The translations under genes were made by a program, and so were the position numbers. From Bryobacter sp. (GTDB taxonomy: Bacteria > Acidobacteriota > Terriglobia > Bryobacterales > Bryobacteraceae): a stretch of DNA of 37,645 bases. The stretch covers positions 1 to 37,645 of the forward strand of contig JANXUM010000216.1 of NCBI GenBank assembly GCA_025356215.1. The letters are read 5' to 3'. The notes under the pieces were generated by a model. It saw only the letters and a program-made list of their open reading frames with translations, did not search any database and was not told the origin of the DNA. This document shows, piece by piece, positions 1 through 9,188 of the stretch (position 1 is the stretch's first letter; every line of letters starts with the position of its first letter).

Positions 1-736
1 CAACCAGGAATTGACCGAGGTTTGTAACTTGGCTATTGCGGTAGAAAGGGAAGACGAGGATCTGATCGCTGGTGGCGGCGGCTACTTGGCCGCCGATGAC
101 GGTGGTGTAGTCGTCCCAGAGTTGGCCCCAGGTGGAGAAGGTGTCGTAGCCGGAGTCGAAATAGTGACCTTGGGCGGGGCTGGGCGTGAAGTTGAGATGA
201 GTGGTGAACTGGCCGCTGAGGGGGACAACCGGGACAACGACGCCGAACCAGGTGATGGAGGAACCCTCGAAGCGGACGAGCTTGCGAGTGTACGCCGTTT
301 TGACGGTGATCGGTCTGAGCTGGGCCGCGCCGCGCAGGCTGGTGGGTTCGGTTACGATGGCGCTGGAGTCGATATCCTCGAGGCGGCCGCCGGGGGCGGG
401 TACGATTGTGGCGATGGGCATCAGGGGCGCGCGGCCGGGCTCGCGGGCGAGCTCGTTCATCAACTTAAGTGTGCCGCCACCGGGATCGATGACGCCGTCG
501 ATTACAGGGCGGCGGTTGGCGGTTTGAAATACGATGATTTGCGCGGTGACTTCGGCGATGATGGCGTTGCGATCAATGGCCCAGACGCCGCCGATCTCCA
601 TCGAGCCACCGTTGAGGACGGGGATGCGATCAAAGAGATCCATGACCTTGTCCAGATCGCGCTGGGTGTTGGGCATGGGGGTTCGACCGAATCGAATCCC
701 CACTGCCGCATCGAGCCTTACAGGTACACCGGCCAC
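1..736 (-). CDS. Hypothetical protein, truncated at the window edge (3' part missing)
   Basis: Minus strand stays open from GTG at 736 (alternative ATG at 676) to base 1. Translation begins VAGVPVRLDAAVGIRFGRTPMPNTQRDLDKVMDLFDRIPVLNGGSMEIGGVWAIDRN... An SD-like GGAGGG lies about 9 nt upstream of the GTG. Codon usage matches the neighbouring real genes. It is missing from the ORF track because it runs off the edge. Confidence 0.6.
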   Translation of the reverse strand, partial: MAGVPVRLDAAVGIRFGRTPMPNTQRDLDKVMDLFDRIPVLNGGSMEIGGVWAIDRNAIIAEVTAQIIVFQTANRRPVIDGVIDPGGGTLKLMNELAREPGRAPLMPIATIVPAPGGRLEDIDSSAIVTEPTSLRGAAQLRPITVKTAYTRKLVRFEGSSITWFGVVVPVVPLSGQFTTHLNFTPSPAQGHYFDSGYDTFSTWGQLWDDYTTVIGGQVAAATSDQILVFPFYRNSQVTNLGQFLV

Positions 737-764
737 TGTTTACGTCCCTCCGCTGGGGCTTAGG

Positions 765-1814
765 TTAGCGCAGTGTGGACATGTCGATCACGAAGCGGTA
801 TTTGACGTCGCTTTTGAGCATGCGGTCGTAGGCTTCGTTGATTTTGTCGATCGAGATCAGTTCAATATCGGAGACGATGCCGTGCTGGTTGCAGAAGTCG
901 AGCATTTCCTGAGTTTCCGCAATGCCACCGATGAGCGAACCAGCGATCGAGCGGCGGCGGAAGATGAGCGGGAAGACGCCGGGCGAGGGGTGTGGCGAAT
1001 CGGGGGCGCCGACCAGGACCATGGTCGCGTCGCGCTTAAGCAGGGCGATGAAAGGGTCGAGATTATGGGCGGCGGCGACGGTGTTGACGATGAGGTCAAA
1101 GCTGTTGGCGTGCGCGGTCATTTGCGCTTCGTCCCTGGAGATGACAACCTCGTTGGCGCCCATGCGGAGGGCGTCTTCGACCTTGTTGGCTGAGGTGGTG
1201 AAGAGGACGGTGTGAGCGCCCATGGCGTGAGCGATCTTGACGCCCATGTGGCCGAGGCCGCCGAGGCCGACGATACCGACTTTCTTGCCCGGACCGGCTT
1301 TCCAATGGTGGAGGGGCGAGTAGAGCGTGATGCCGGCGCAGAGCAGAGGGGCGACGGCGGGCAGATGGGTGCCGTCGGCGATGGTGAGAACGAAGTCCTG
1401 ATCGACGACGATGCGTTTTGAATAGCCGCCATAGGTGACGCCGCCGGTGTGTTTGTCCGGGGCGTTGTAAGTGCCGACCATGCCGGCGTCGCAGAACTGT
1501 TCGAGACCTTCTTTGCAGTTGGCGCAGGTGCGGCAGGAATCGACCAGGCAACCGACGCCGACGTTGGAGCCGGGGGCGAAGCGGGTGACTTCGCTACCGA
1601 CGGAGGTGACGCGGCCGACGATTTCGTGGCCGGGGACGACCGGGTAGACGGTGCCGGGCCACTCGCCGCGGGCGGTGTGGAGGTCTGAGTGGCAGATGCC
1701 GCAGAAAAGGATTTCAATTTCTACATCGGTGGGACCGGGGGTGCGACGGTCGAGGGAGAAGGGGGCGAGGGGAGTAGTGGGGCTTTGGGCAGCGTAGGCG
1801 AGCGTTTTAGACAT
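765..1814 (-). CDS. Zinc-dependent NAD(P) alcohol dehydrogenase (CAD/YahK-like, MDR superfamily)
   Basis: FCGICHSDLHTARGEWPGTVYPVVPGHEIVG, structural-zinc cysteines CRTCANCKEGLEQFC, Rossmann motif GLGGLGHMGVKIA. Confidence 0.93.
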   Translation of the reverse strand: MSKTLAYAAQSPTTPLAPFSLDRRTPGPTDVEIEILFCGICHSDLHTARGEWPGTVYPVVPGHEIVGRVTSVGSEVTRFAPGSNVGVGCLVDSCRTCANCKEGLEQFCDAGMVGTYNAPDKHTGGVTYGGYSKRIVVDQDFVLTIADGTHLPAVAPLLCAGITLYSPLHHWKAGPGKKVGIVGLGGLGHMGVKIAHAMGAHTVLFTTSANKVEDALRMGANEVVISRDEAQMTAHANSFDLIVNTVAAAHNLDPFIALLKRDATMVLVGAPDSPHPSPGVFPLIFRRRSIAGSLIGGIAETQEMLDFCNQHGIVSDIELISIDKINEAYDRMLKSDVKYRFVIDMSTLR

Positions 1815-1820
1815 CGTTTG

Positions 1821-2339
1821 TTAGATTGTCGCATTGAGGGATCGTTGCATAAATACAGTGTCAATCCATGTTTCGAACTTGTAACCGACGTTCTTTAGAA
1901 GACCGGCCTGGGTAAAGCCGCAGCGCTGGTGGAGGCGGACAGAAGCCAGGTTGTCACTGCCGCCGATGACAGCAATCATTTCGCGTTTGCCGGCGGCGAT
2001 GGATTCTTCGATGAGGCGCGAGAGCAATTGGCGGCCGATTCCCAGCCCCGTGTGCGTGTGGTGGATGTAGATGGAATCTTCGACCGTGAAGCGGTAGGCG
2101 GGGCGGAGGCGGTAGGGGCCGGTATAGGCGTAGCCGAGGAGTTGGCCTTCACTGGATTGGGCGATGAGATAGGGGAACTTGTGCTCGAGTATGACGGCGC
2201 GGCGGCGGGTAATCTCGTCTAGGCTGGGGGCGTTGAGCTCGAAGGTTGTAGTTGTGTGCTCGACGTAGTAAGCGTAGAGGGCGGCAATGGCCGGGAGGTC
2301 TGTGTCGGTGGAGGGCCGGATGTTAACGGAGGAGAGCAC
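1821..2339 (-). CDS. GNAT N-acetyltransferase (phosphinothricin acetyltransferase-like)
   Basis: IRPSTDTDLPAIAALYAYYVEHTTTTFE, GLGIGRQLLSRLIEE, VRLHQRCGFTQAGLLKNVGYKF. Overlaps the nuoN 3' end by 17 nt. Confidence 0.9.
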   Translation of the reverse strand: MLSSVNIRPSTDTDLPAIAALYAYYVEHTTTTFELNAPSLDEITRRRAVILEHKFPYLIAQSSEGQLLGYAYTGPYRLRPAYRFTVEDSIYIHHTHTGLGIGRQLLSRLIEESIAAGKREMIAVIGGSDNLASVRLHQRCGFTQAGLLKNVGYKFETWIDTVFMQRSLNATI

Positions 2340-3777
2340 TGGAGCGCGTGGCCCAATCGAGCAACCAACCGGGGAAGACGCCGAAGCCGATAGTGGCGGC
2401 GGCGGAGAGCCAGAGCACGGCCTGGAGCGAGGCGGCAGGGGCTTCGAGAGCGGGGGCGTCTGCGGCGACGGGCTTCATGTACATCGCGACGAGGATGCGG
2501 ACATAGTAGAAGGCGGCGACGGCGCTGGAGAGTAGACCGAGGGCGGCTAGCCAGTAGAGCTCGGCGTCGATGGCGGACTTGAAGATGTAAAACTTGCCAA
2601 AGAAACCGGCGGTGAGCGGGAGGCCGATGAGGGAGGCGACGAAGACCGTCATCAAGGCGGCGGTGGCGGGCTGCCGGGCGGCGAGGCCGTTGTAGTCTTC
2701 GATGGCGGTCTCTGGGCGCATGGAGAGGACGGCGAAGGCACCAGCGTTCATCAGGGAATATGCGGCGAGATAGAAGAGGACCGCGCTGACGCCGAGGGAG
2801 GAATGGGCGGCGACGGCGACGAGAATGTAGCCGGCGTTGGCGATCGCTGAATAGCCGAGGAGGCGTTTGATGTCGGTCTGCCAGAGAGCGGCGAAGTTGC
2901 CGACGATCATGGTGAGCAAAGCGACCGCGCCAAGGAGGGGGAGCCAGCGATCGGAGAGCGGCTCAAAGGCGATGAAGAAGATTCGCAGAAGAATGGCGAA
3001 GGCAGCGGCCTTGGGGGCGGCGCTCAAGAAGGCGCTGACGGGGGTAGGAGCGCCTTGGTAGACGTCCGGCGCCCAGCTCTGGAAGGGGAAGGCCGAGATT
3101 TTGAAGCAGAGGCCAACCAGGATGAGCGCGGCGGCGATGGAGGTGAAGACGAGGTCGGGGGCGATATCGGGGTTGCCGAGGACGGCGGCGATGCGGGTGA
3201 AGTTGGTGGCCCCGGTGAGGCCGAAGATCCAGGCGATGCCGTAGAGGAAGAAGCCGGTGGCGAAACTGCCGAGAAGGAAGTATTTGAGGGCCGATTCATT
3301 GGAGCGCTTGTCGTCGCGGAGGTAGCCAGCGAGGACGTAAGAGGAGATGGAAGAGATCTCTAGGCCGATGAAGACCATGATCAATTCGTTGGAGGCGGCC
3401 ATGAGGGATTGGCCCAGGATGGACAGGAGCAAGAGCGAATAGAATTCGCCGCCCTCGGCGTTGAGCTTGCGCAGGAAGGGGCTGGCGGTGAGGACGGTGA
3501 GCGCGCCGACGCCCAGGACAAGAAGGCGAAAGAAGGTGGCGAAGGAATCGACGACGAGCATGTCGTGGAAGGCGCTGCCGGGGTTGTCGCCGGCAATCAT
3601 TGAGGCGACGGCGGCGAGGGCGAGGCCGATCAAGGCGAGGGTCGGCATGCCGGGGCGGGTGCCGTGGTCGTCGTAAGAGGATTCCCAAAGCATGATGGCG
3701 ATGGCGAAGAAGGCGAGGATGACCTCGGGGAGGAAGCGGAGGAGATCGAGAGCGTTGGGCATCATGCTAGTTGCCAT
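2323..3777 (-). CDS. nuoN: NADH-quinone oxidoreductase subunit N
   Basis: Antiporter-like subunit of 484 aa (KISAFPFQSWAPDVYQGAPTPVSAFLSAAPKAAAFA, KRLLGYSAIANAGYILVA) in the terminal position of the nuo operon. Confidence 0.96.
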   Translation of the reverse strand: MATSMMPNALDLLRFLPEVILAFFAIAIMLWESSYDDHGTRPGMPTLALIGLALAAVASMIAGDNPGSAFHDMLVVDSFATFFRLLVLGVGALTVLTASPFLRKLNAEGGEFYSLLLLSILGQSLMAASNELIMVFIGLEISSISSYVLAGYLRDDKRSNESALKYFLLGSFATGFFLYGIAWIFGLTGATNFTRIAAVLGNPDIAPDLVFTSIAAALILVGLCFKISAFPFQSWAPDVYQGAPTPVSAFLSAAPKAAAFAILLRIFFIAFEPLSDRWLPLLGAVALLTMIVGNFAALWQTDIKRLLGYSAIANAGYILVAVAAHSSLGVSAVLFYLAAYSLMNAGAFAVLSMRPETAIEDYNGLAARQPATAALMTVFVASLIGLPLTAGFFGKFYIFKSAIDAELYWLAALGLLSSAVAAFYYVRILVAMYMKPVAADAPALEAPAASLQAVLWLSAAATIGFGVFPGWLLDWATRSSALLR

Positions 3778-5293
3778 TGCGCGCCTCCGGATTCGGCGTG
3801 GGGGCGGGCGTCTCGACGCGGAATTCTACATTCATTTTGGTTTGTTGGAGGATCTTTGAGTTGACTGCGGATTGCAACGGAAGGAAGCCACCGGACCAGA
3901 CGCCCATAACGATCATGAGCAGCAGAAGTGGGGCGACAGCGAGAGTTTCTGTGCCGCTGAGGTCGGCGGTGGCGGCCTCGGGCTTGGGGCCGAGGAAGAT
4001 GCGTTGGTAGGACCAGAGCAGGTAGACCGCTGAGAGGATGACGCCGACGGCGGCGGCGGCGGCGGCGGGGAATCCGGTGAAGGCGACGCCTTGGAGGATT
4101 AGGAATTCGCCGACGAAGTTATTGAGGGCGGGCAGGCCGGAGGAGGCGAGGGCGGCGATGAGGAATGCGGTGGCGAGCCAGGGGGCGCTGGTGGCGACTC
4201 CGCCGAAGCTGGCGATTTCGCTTGAGCTTTTGCGGTCTTCAAGATAGCCGGCTAGAAGGAAGAGAGCGCCGGTGGTGATGGCATGACAGACCATCTGGTA
4301 GGCCGCGCCATCGAGACCGTTCTGGTGGAAAGAGAACACGCCGAGAACGATGAAGCCCAAGTGACTGAGCGAGGAGAAGGCGAGGAGGCGCTTGAGGTTG
4401 GGTTGGACGATGGCGACGAGCGCGCCGTAGAGGATCGCGATGATCGCAAGAGCGTCGATCCAGCCGGCGCAATCGCGAGCGGCATTGGGGAAGAGCGGGA
4501 GGCAGAAGCGCAAGAGGCCGTAGGTGCCGAGTTTGCCCATGAGGCCAGCCATCATGATGCCGAGGGGCGAAGGGGCGGTGGCGTAAGCGTCAGCCTGCCA
4601 GGCGTGGAAGGGGAAGAGGGGGGTCTTGACAGCGAAGGCGAGAAAGAAGGCCAGAAAGAGAGGCATCTGCTCGGCGGGGCTGAGGCGGAAGGAGCCGGCG
4701 GCCATCTGGGCCATGATGTTCTGGAAGTCGAAGGTGCCGGATTTGAGGAAGAGGTACACGATCGCGGCGAGCATCAGAACCGAACCGGCGAAGGTGTAGA
4801 TGAAAAAGCGGACGGTTGCGCCGGTGGAGGTGGCGCGCCCCGAATCTTTGCCATAGCGGCCCATGAGAAAGAGGCACGGGACTAGCGTTAGCTCGAAGAA
4901 GACATAGAAGAGGAAAAGATCTTGCGCCGAGAAGACGCCGATGATGCCGGCCTCCAGCAGGAGGAGCCAGGCAAGAAAGCTTGCGTCGCGCTTGGCGGAA
5001 CTGAGGACGGCGATGAGGGTAAGCAGGGCGGTAGCGGCGATGAGCCAGAGCGAAAGGCCGTCCGCGCCGATGGAGAAGTGAATTGGAGGGTAGGGGATCC
5101 AGTTGATGTCGATGGCCTGGGACAAGCGGGTTGGATTTTGGGCGACAGCGGGGATCAGAGCCAGAGCCGCCAGCAGAGTTGTGCCGGAAGCGGCGAGAGC
5201 GGCGGTGAAGGCGGTCGATGAATTGCGGCGGAAGAGCGTCATGCAGGCGAAGAAGCCGAGGACGGGAATGAGGATAGCGAGGAGGAGAAACAT
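3767..5293 (-). CDS. nuoM: NADH-quinone oxidoreductase subunit M
   Basis: 508 aa; VKTPLFPFHAWQADAYATAPSPLGIMMAGLMGKLGTYGLLRF, LKRLLAFSSLSHLGFIVLG. Confidence 0.96.
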   Translation of the reverse strand: MFLLLAILIPVLGFFACMTLFRRNSSTAFTAALAASGTTLLAALALIPAVAQNPTRLSQAIDINWIPYPPIHFSIGADGLSLWLIAATALLTLIAVLSSAKRDASFLAWLLLLEAGIIGVFSAQDLFLFYVFFELTLVPCLFLMGRYGKDSGRATSTGATVRFFIYTFAGSVLMLAAIVYLFLKSGTFDFQNIMAQMAAGSFRLSPAEQMPLFLAFFLAFAVKTPLFPFHAWQADAYATAPSPLGIMMAGLMGKLGTYGLLRFCLPLFPNAARDCAGWIDALAIIAILYGALVAIVQPNLKRLLAFSSLSHLGFIVLGVFSFHQNGLDGAAYQMVCHAITTGALFLLAGYLEDRKSSSEIASFGGVATSAPWLATAFLIAALASSGLPALNNFVGEFLILQGVAFTGFPAAAAAAVGVILSAVYLLWSYQRIFLGPKPEAATADLSGTETLAVAPLLLLMIVMGVWSGGFLPLQSAVNSKILQQTKMNVEFRVETPAPTPNPEARNGN

Positions 5294-7158
5294 TAGCGCG
5301 TGCCTCCGGCCGTGGCCATGACGCCTAGAAAGATGACAGCACCGAGGAGGATGTAGACGGCGTAGCTGCGGATGTTGCCACCCTGGAGAATTCGGAAGGC
5401 ACCGCCGAGCCAGTTGGAGACGGCGGCTGTACCGGTGACGGTGCCGTCGATGACAACGTTCTCGACCCCGTTGAGCAGGACATCGCGCGAGCCATGCTCC
5501 AAGGGGTGCACGATGGCCGCATCGTAGAACTCATCGACATAGAATTTGTTGGCGATGGCGCGGTAGACGCCACCCAAAGACCGGGCGAACCCGTTGGCCG
5601 AGCCGGGATTCAAGACGTACATGTAATAGGCGGTGAAGATACCCGCGAAAGCAAAGCCAAGCGAGACGCCGATGAGCCAGACTTCGTGGAATTCCATATG
5701 CTCGGGAAACAGAGGAGCGAGCCACTCCATGACGGGCAGATACCCGCCGGCGACGCTGAGCAGCGCGAGGATCACCAGCGGCATGTACATTATGGCGGGC
5801 GACTCGTGGGGGTGGGCCTTGCCGCGGTATTCGCCGAAGAAGCATAGGAAGATGGCGCGGAAGACGTAGAAGGCGGTGAGACCGGCGGTGGCGACGCCGA
5901 CCCAGTACATCCAGGGGGCATGCGCGTAGGCGGCGATGAGAATTGCGTCCTTGGAGTGGAAGCCGGCCAAGGGCCAGACGCCGGAAATGGCGATGGCGCC
6001 GATGAGGAGGGTCCAGTAGGTGATGGGGATCTTGGAGCGCAGGCCACCCATGTTGTTGAGATCTTGCTCGCCGTGCAGGGCGTGGATGACGCTGCCCGCA
6101 CCCAGGAAGAGGAGGGCTTTGAAGAAGGCGTGCGTGACGACGTGGAAGATACCAGCGGAGAAAGCACCGACGCCGAGGCCGACGAACATGTAGCCAAGCT
6201 GCGAGACGGTGGAGTAGGCGAAGACTTTCTTGATGTCGTTTTGCGCGCAGCCGATCAGGGCGGCGACGACGGCTGTGACGAGGCCGACAATGGCGACGGT
6301 GTCCATGGCGATGGGCGCGTGGAGGAAGATTACGCTGGAGCGGGCGACGAGGTAGACGCCGGCGGTGACCATGGTGGCGGCGTGGATCAGGGCCGAGACG
6401 GGCGTGGGGCCGGCCATGGCGTCGGGGAGCCAAACGTAGAGAGGGACTTGGGCGGACTTGCCGGCAGCGCCTACCAGAAGGAGGAGAGCGACCAGAGTGA
6501 GGAAGCCGCCGCCAGCCTCGATGGGCATCTCCTTGGCTGCGGTGAAGACGACGGTCATGTCGAGCGAGCCGAAGCGGGTGACTAGAAGGAGCATGGCGAG
6601 CGAGAAGCCGAAGTCACCGATGCGGTTGACGATGAAGGCTTTTTTTGCGGCGTCGCCAGCGAATTTTTCGAGAAAGTAGAAGCCGATCAAGAGATAGGAG
6701 CAGAGGCCAACGCCTTCCCAGCCAATGAAGAGCAGCAGGAAGTTTTGCGCAAGGACCAGAATCAGCATGAAAAACATGAACAGATTCAGGTAGGAGAAGA
6801 AGCGCCAGAAGCCCTCTTCGTGGTCCATGTAGCCGACCGCGTAGATGTGGATGAGGGTGCCGACGCCGGTGACGACGAGGAGCATGATCGAAGAGAGACG
6901 ATCGATTGAGAGGTCGAAGCCGACTTGGAGGTCGCCCGAGGCGATCCAGGTGAAGTAGCGCTCGATGTGGGCGGTTTCCAGTTGGCCAAGGGAGTTGAGG
7001 CAGTTGAGGACCCAGAGGAGCGAGAGGCCGACGGAGCCGATGGCGATGGTGGAGACGACGACCTTGGACAGGCGGCGACCGACGGTGCCATTGATCAACG
7101 CGCCCAGCAGCGGGAAGGATAAGATGAGCCAGAGATTGAGATTGGGTTGGTTGGGCAT
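5293..7158 (-). CDS. nuoL: NADH-quinone oxidoreductase subunit L
   Basis: 621 aa; GKSAQVPLYVWLPDAMAGPTPVSALIHAATMVTAGVYLVAR, DIKKVFAYSTVSQLGYMFVGLG. Confidence 0.97.
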   Translation of the reverse strand: MPNQPNLNLWLILSFPLLGALINGTVGRRLSKVVVSTIAIGSVGLSLLWVLNCLNSLGQLETAHIERYFTWIASGDLQVGFDLSIDRLSSIMLLVVTGVGTLIHIYAVGYMDHEEGFWRFFSYLNLFMFFMLILVLAQNFLLLFIGWEGVGLCSYLLIGFYFLEKFAGDAAKKAFIVNRIGDFGFSLAMLLLVTRFGSLDMTVVFTAAKEMPIEAGGGFLTLVALLLLVGAAGKSAQVPLYVWLPDAMAGPTPVSALIHAATMVTAGVYLVARSSVIFLHAPIAMDTVAIVGLVTAVVAALIGCAQNDIKKVFAYSTVSQLGYMFVGLGVGAFSAGIFHVVTHAFFKALLFLGAGSVIHALHGEQDLNNMGGLRSKIPITYWTLLIGAIAISGVWPLAGFHSKDAILIAAYAHAPWMYWVGVATAGLTAFYVFRAIFLCFFGEYRGKAHPHESPAIMYMPLVILALLSVAGGYLPVMEWLAPLFPEHMEFHEVWLIGVSLGFAFAGIFTAYYMYVLNPGSANGFARSLGGVYRAIANKFYVDEFYDAAIVHPLEHGSRDVLLNGVENVVIDGTVTGTAAVSNWLGGAFRILQGGNIRSYAVYILLGAVIFLGVMATAGGTR

Positions 7159-7161
7159 TGG

Positions 7162-7479
7162 CTAGTTTTTGAGCGAATCAACCTCGTCGATCGAGAGCGT
7201 CTGGCGATTCTTGAAAACGGTGAGGATGATGGCGAGGCCGACGGCGGCTTCGGCTGCGGCGACCACCATGACGAAGAAGGTGAAGATCTGGCCGTCGATT
7301 TGGCGCAGTTGATGCGAGAAGGCGACGAAGCTGAGATTGACGGCGTTTAGCATCAATTCAATCGACATGAAGACGGTGATGATGTTGCGGCGAAAGAGGA
7401 AGCCGGCGACACCGAGCGTGAACAGAATTGCGCTGAGGATGAGATACCAGGAGAGCGGGACGGCGTTCAATTGAGGCAT
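7162..7479 (-). CDS. nuoK: NADH-quinone oxidoreductase subunit K
   Basis: [55 protein letters not shown]. The tracked ORF (to 7719) is over-extended into nuoJ. The ATG at 7479 overlaps the nuoJ stop. Confidence 0.95.
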   Translation of the reverse strand: MPQLNAVPLSWYLILSAILFTLGVAGFLFRRNIITVFMSIELMLNAVNLSFVAFSHQLRQIDGQIFTFFVMVVAAAEAAVGLAIILTVFKNRQTLSIDEVDSLKN

Positions 7480-7976
7480 TAGTCGATCTCCTTGCGAGCG
7501 AGGACGATGGCACCCAGAATGGCGATGAGCACCAGGACGCTGGTGACCTCGAAGGGGAGCAGGTAGGTAGTGAAGAGGCTGCGGCCAATCTCTTTGGCCC
7601 CGGTGTTGAAAGCACCGAAACGAACCATGCCCATCGAGGGGGCCATCCGTTGGAGGATAAAGGCGAGCAGGCCGAGAAAGATCGTAATGAGCGGGATGCC
7701 GAGGAGACGCGAGGGCCACGAGCGGCCGGTGGCAGTCTCAGCGCCGGTGTTGAGCAGCATGATGACGAAGACGAAGAGCACCATGATGGCACCGGCATAG
7801 ACGATCAACTGGACGGCGGCGATGAATTCCGCCCCGAGGAGCAGGTAAAGAATGGCGAGCGAGCCCATGACCCCGATGAGCGAGAGTGCGCTGCCGATGG
7901 GGTGTTTCTGGACGACGAGCGAGACGGCGCAGGCCACGGCGAGGACGGCGAAGATGACGAAGAGGATGAGATCCAT
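7479..7976 (-). CDS. nuoJ: NADH-quinone oxidoreductase subunit J
   Basis: 165 aa membrane protein; [28 protein letters not shown]. Confidence 0.95.
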   Translation of the reverse strand: MDLILFVIFAVLAVACAVSLVVQKHPIGSALSLIGVMGSLAILYLLLGAEFIAAVQLIVYAGAIMVLFVFVIMLLNTGAETATGRSWPSRLLGIPLITIFLGLLAFILQRMAPSMGMVRFGAFNTGAKEIGRSLFTTYLLPFEVTSVLVLIAILGAIVLARKEID

Positions 7977-7979
7977 GGC

Positions 7980-9188
7980 CTAGTTCTTTTGCCCCTGGAG
8001 CGCGACGGCGAAGGCGGTGACGAGCAGATTGACGATGGCGACGGGGAAGAGGAACTTCCAGGTGAAGTTCATCAGCTGATCGTAGCGGAAGCGAGGCAGC
8101 GTGCCGCGGACCCAGATGAAGAGGAAGAGGAGAATGCCGGTCTTGGCGATGAACCAGAAGAGCGGGACGAGGATGGGTTTGAGAACGGGGATCAGGAAGA
8201 GGAGAGCGAGACCGGCGAAGATTGCGCCGAAGGCGGGGAAGGAGACGCGATCCCATTTGCGGCCCTGGATCGGTTCGAAAACGCCGTGGTAGAAGAGCAT
8301 GGCCGCGCCAGCGAGGAGGAGGATGACGGGGACGAAGTCGCTGCCGAACTCTGAAGGCCAGAGCGGCTGCCAGCCGCCGAGGAAGAGGGCGGTGGCCATG
8401 CAGGTTACCGTGATCATGTTGGCGTATTCGGCCATGAAGAAAGCGGCGAAGTTGAGCGAAGAGTATTCGGTGTGGAAGCCACCGACGAGTTCGTTCTCGG
8501 CCTCGGGGAGATCGAAGGGAACGCGGTTGGTTTCGGCGAAGGCGGAGACCAGGAAAATCAAAAAGCTGACGATCTGCGGGAAGGGCATCTGGAAGACGCT
8601 CCAGCGGGGGATGAAGCCGAGGTAGAAGCCAGCTTGCTCGTTGACGATAGTGCGGAGCGAGAGGTCGTTGAGCAGCAGGAGAGGCGCGGCGAGGGCGATG
8701 GCCATCGGCAGCTCATAGCTGATCATCTGCGCGGAACTGCGTAGACCGCCGAGCAGGGAGTATTTGTTGTTGGAGGCCCAGCCGCCGAGGGCGATGCCAT
8801 AGACGCCGACACTGGAGATAGCGAGGACGAAGAGGACGCCGATGTTGATGTCGGCGAGGCCGAGGTCGGTGCGGACGCCGAAGATTTCGACGCTGGGGCC
8901 GAAGGGGATCACGCAGACCGAGATCAGCGCGAAGAGGACGGCGAGGAAGGGTGCCAGGACGTAGAAGAAAGTATTGACGTGCGAGGGGACGAAGCCCTCT
9001 TTGGTGGCCAGCTTGACGACGTCGGCGAGCGGCTGCAGGAGGCCGTTGAAGCCGACGCGATAGGGGCCGAGGCGGAGTTGGATGTGGGCCAGGACCTTGC
9101 GTTCAATCCATTGGAGATACGCGAGGGTGGTCATGAAGGCCCCCGCGACAATTGCAGTCTTGAGCAGACTGATGAGAAAGAAGTTCAT
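7980..9188 (-). CDS. nuoH: NADH-quinone oxidoreductase subunit H
   Basis: 402 aa; ERKVLAHIQLRLGPYRVGFNGLLQPLADVVKLATKE, AETNRVPFDLPEAENELVGGFHTEYSS. Confidence 0.97.
   Translation of the reverse strand: MNFFLISLLKTAIVAGAFMTTLAYLQWIERKVLAHIQLRLGPYRVGFNGLLQPLADVVKLATKEGFVPSHVNTFFYVLAPFLAVLFALISVCVIPFGPSVEIFGVRTDLGLADINIGVLFVLAISSVGVYGIALGGWASNNKYSLLGGLRSSAQMISYELPMAIALAAPLLLLNDLSLRTIVNEQAGFYLGFIPRWSVFQMPFPQIVSFLIFLVSAFAETNRVPFDLPEAENELVGGFHTEYSSLNFAAFFMAEYANMITVTCMATALFLGGWQPLWPSEFGSDFVPVILLLAGAAMLFYHGVFEPIQGRKWDRVSFPAFGAIFAGLALLFLIPVLKPILVPLFWFIAKTGILLFLFIWVRGTLPRFRYDQLMNFTWKFLFPVAIVNLLVTAFAVALQGQKN

Noticed and set aside
4048-4068. GGC/CGG trinucleotide run in nuoM
   Set aside because: In-frame Ala-rich loop in a GC-rich gene. 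It could vary in length but is not evidence of phase variation.
5531-6433. 300-aa Arg/His/Pro-rich minus-strand ORF inside nuoL
   Set aside because: Out-of-frame shadow; extreme Arg/Pro/His composition and an intact NuoL in the true frame.
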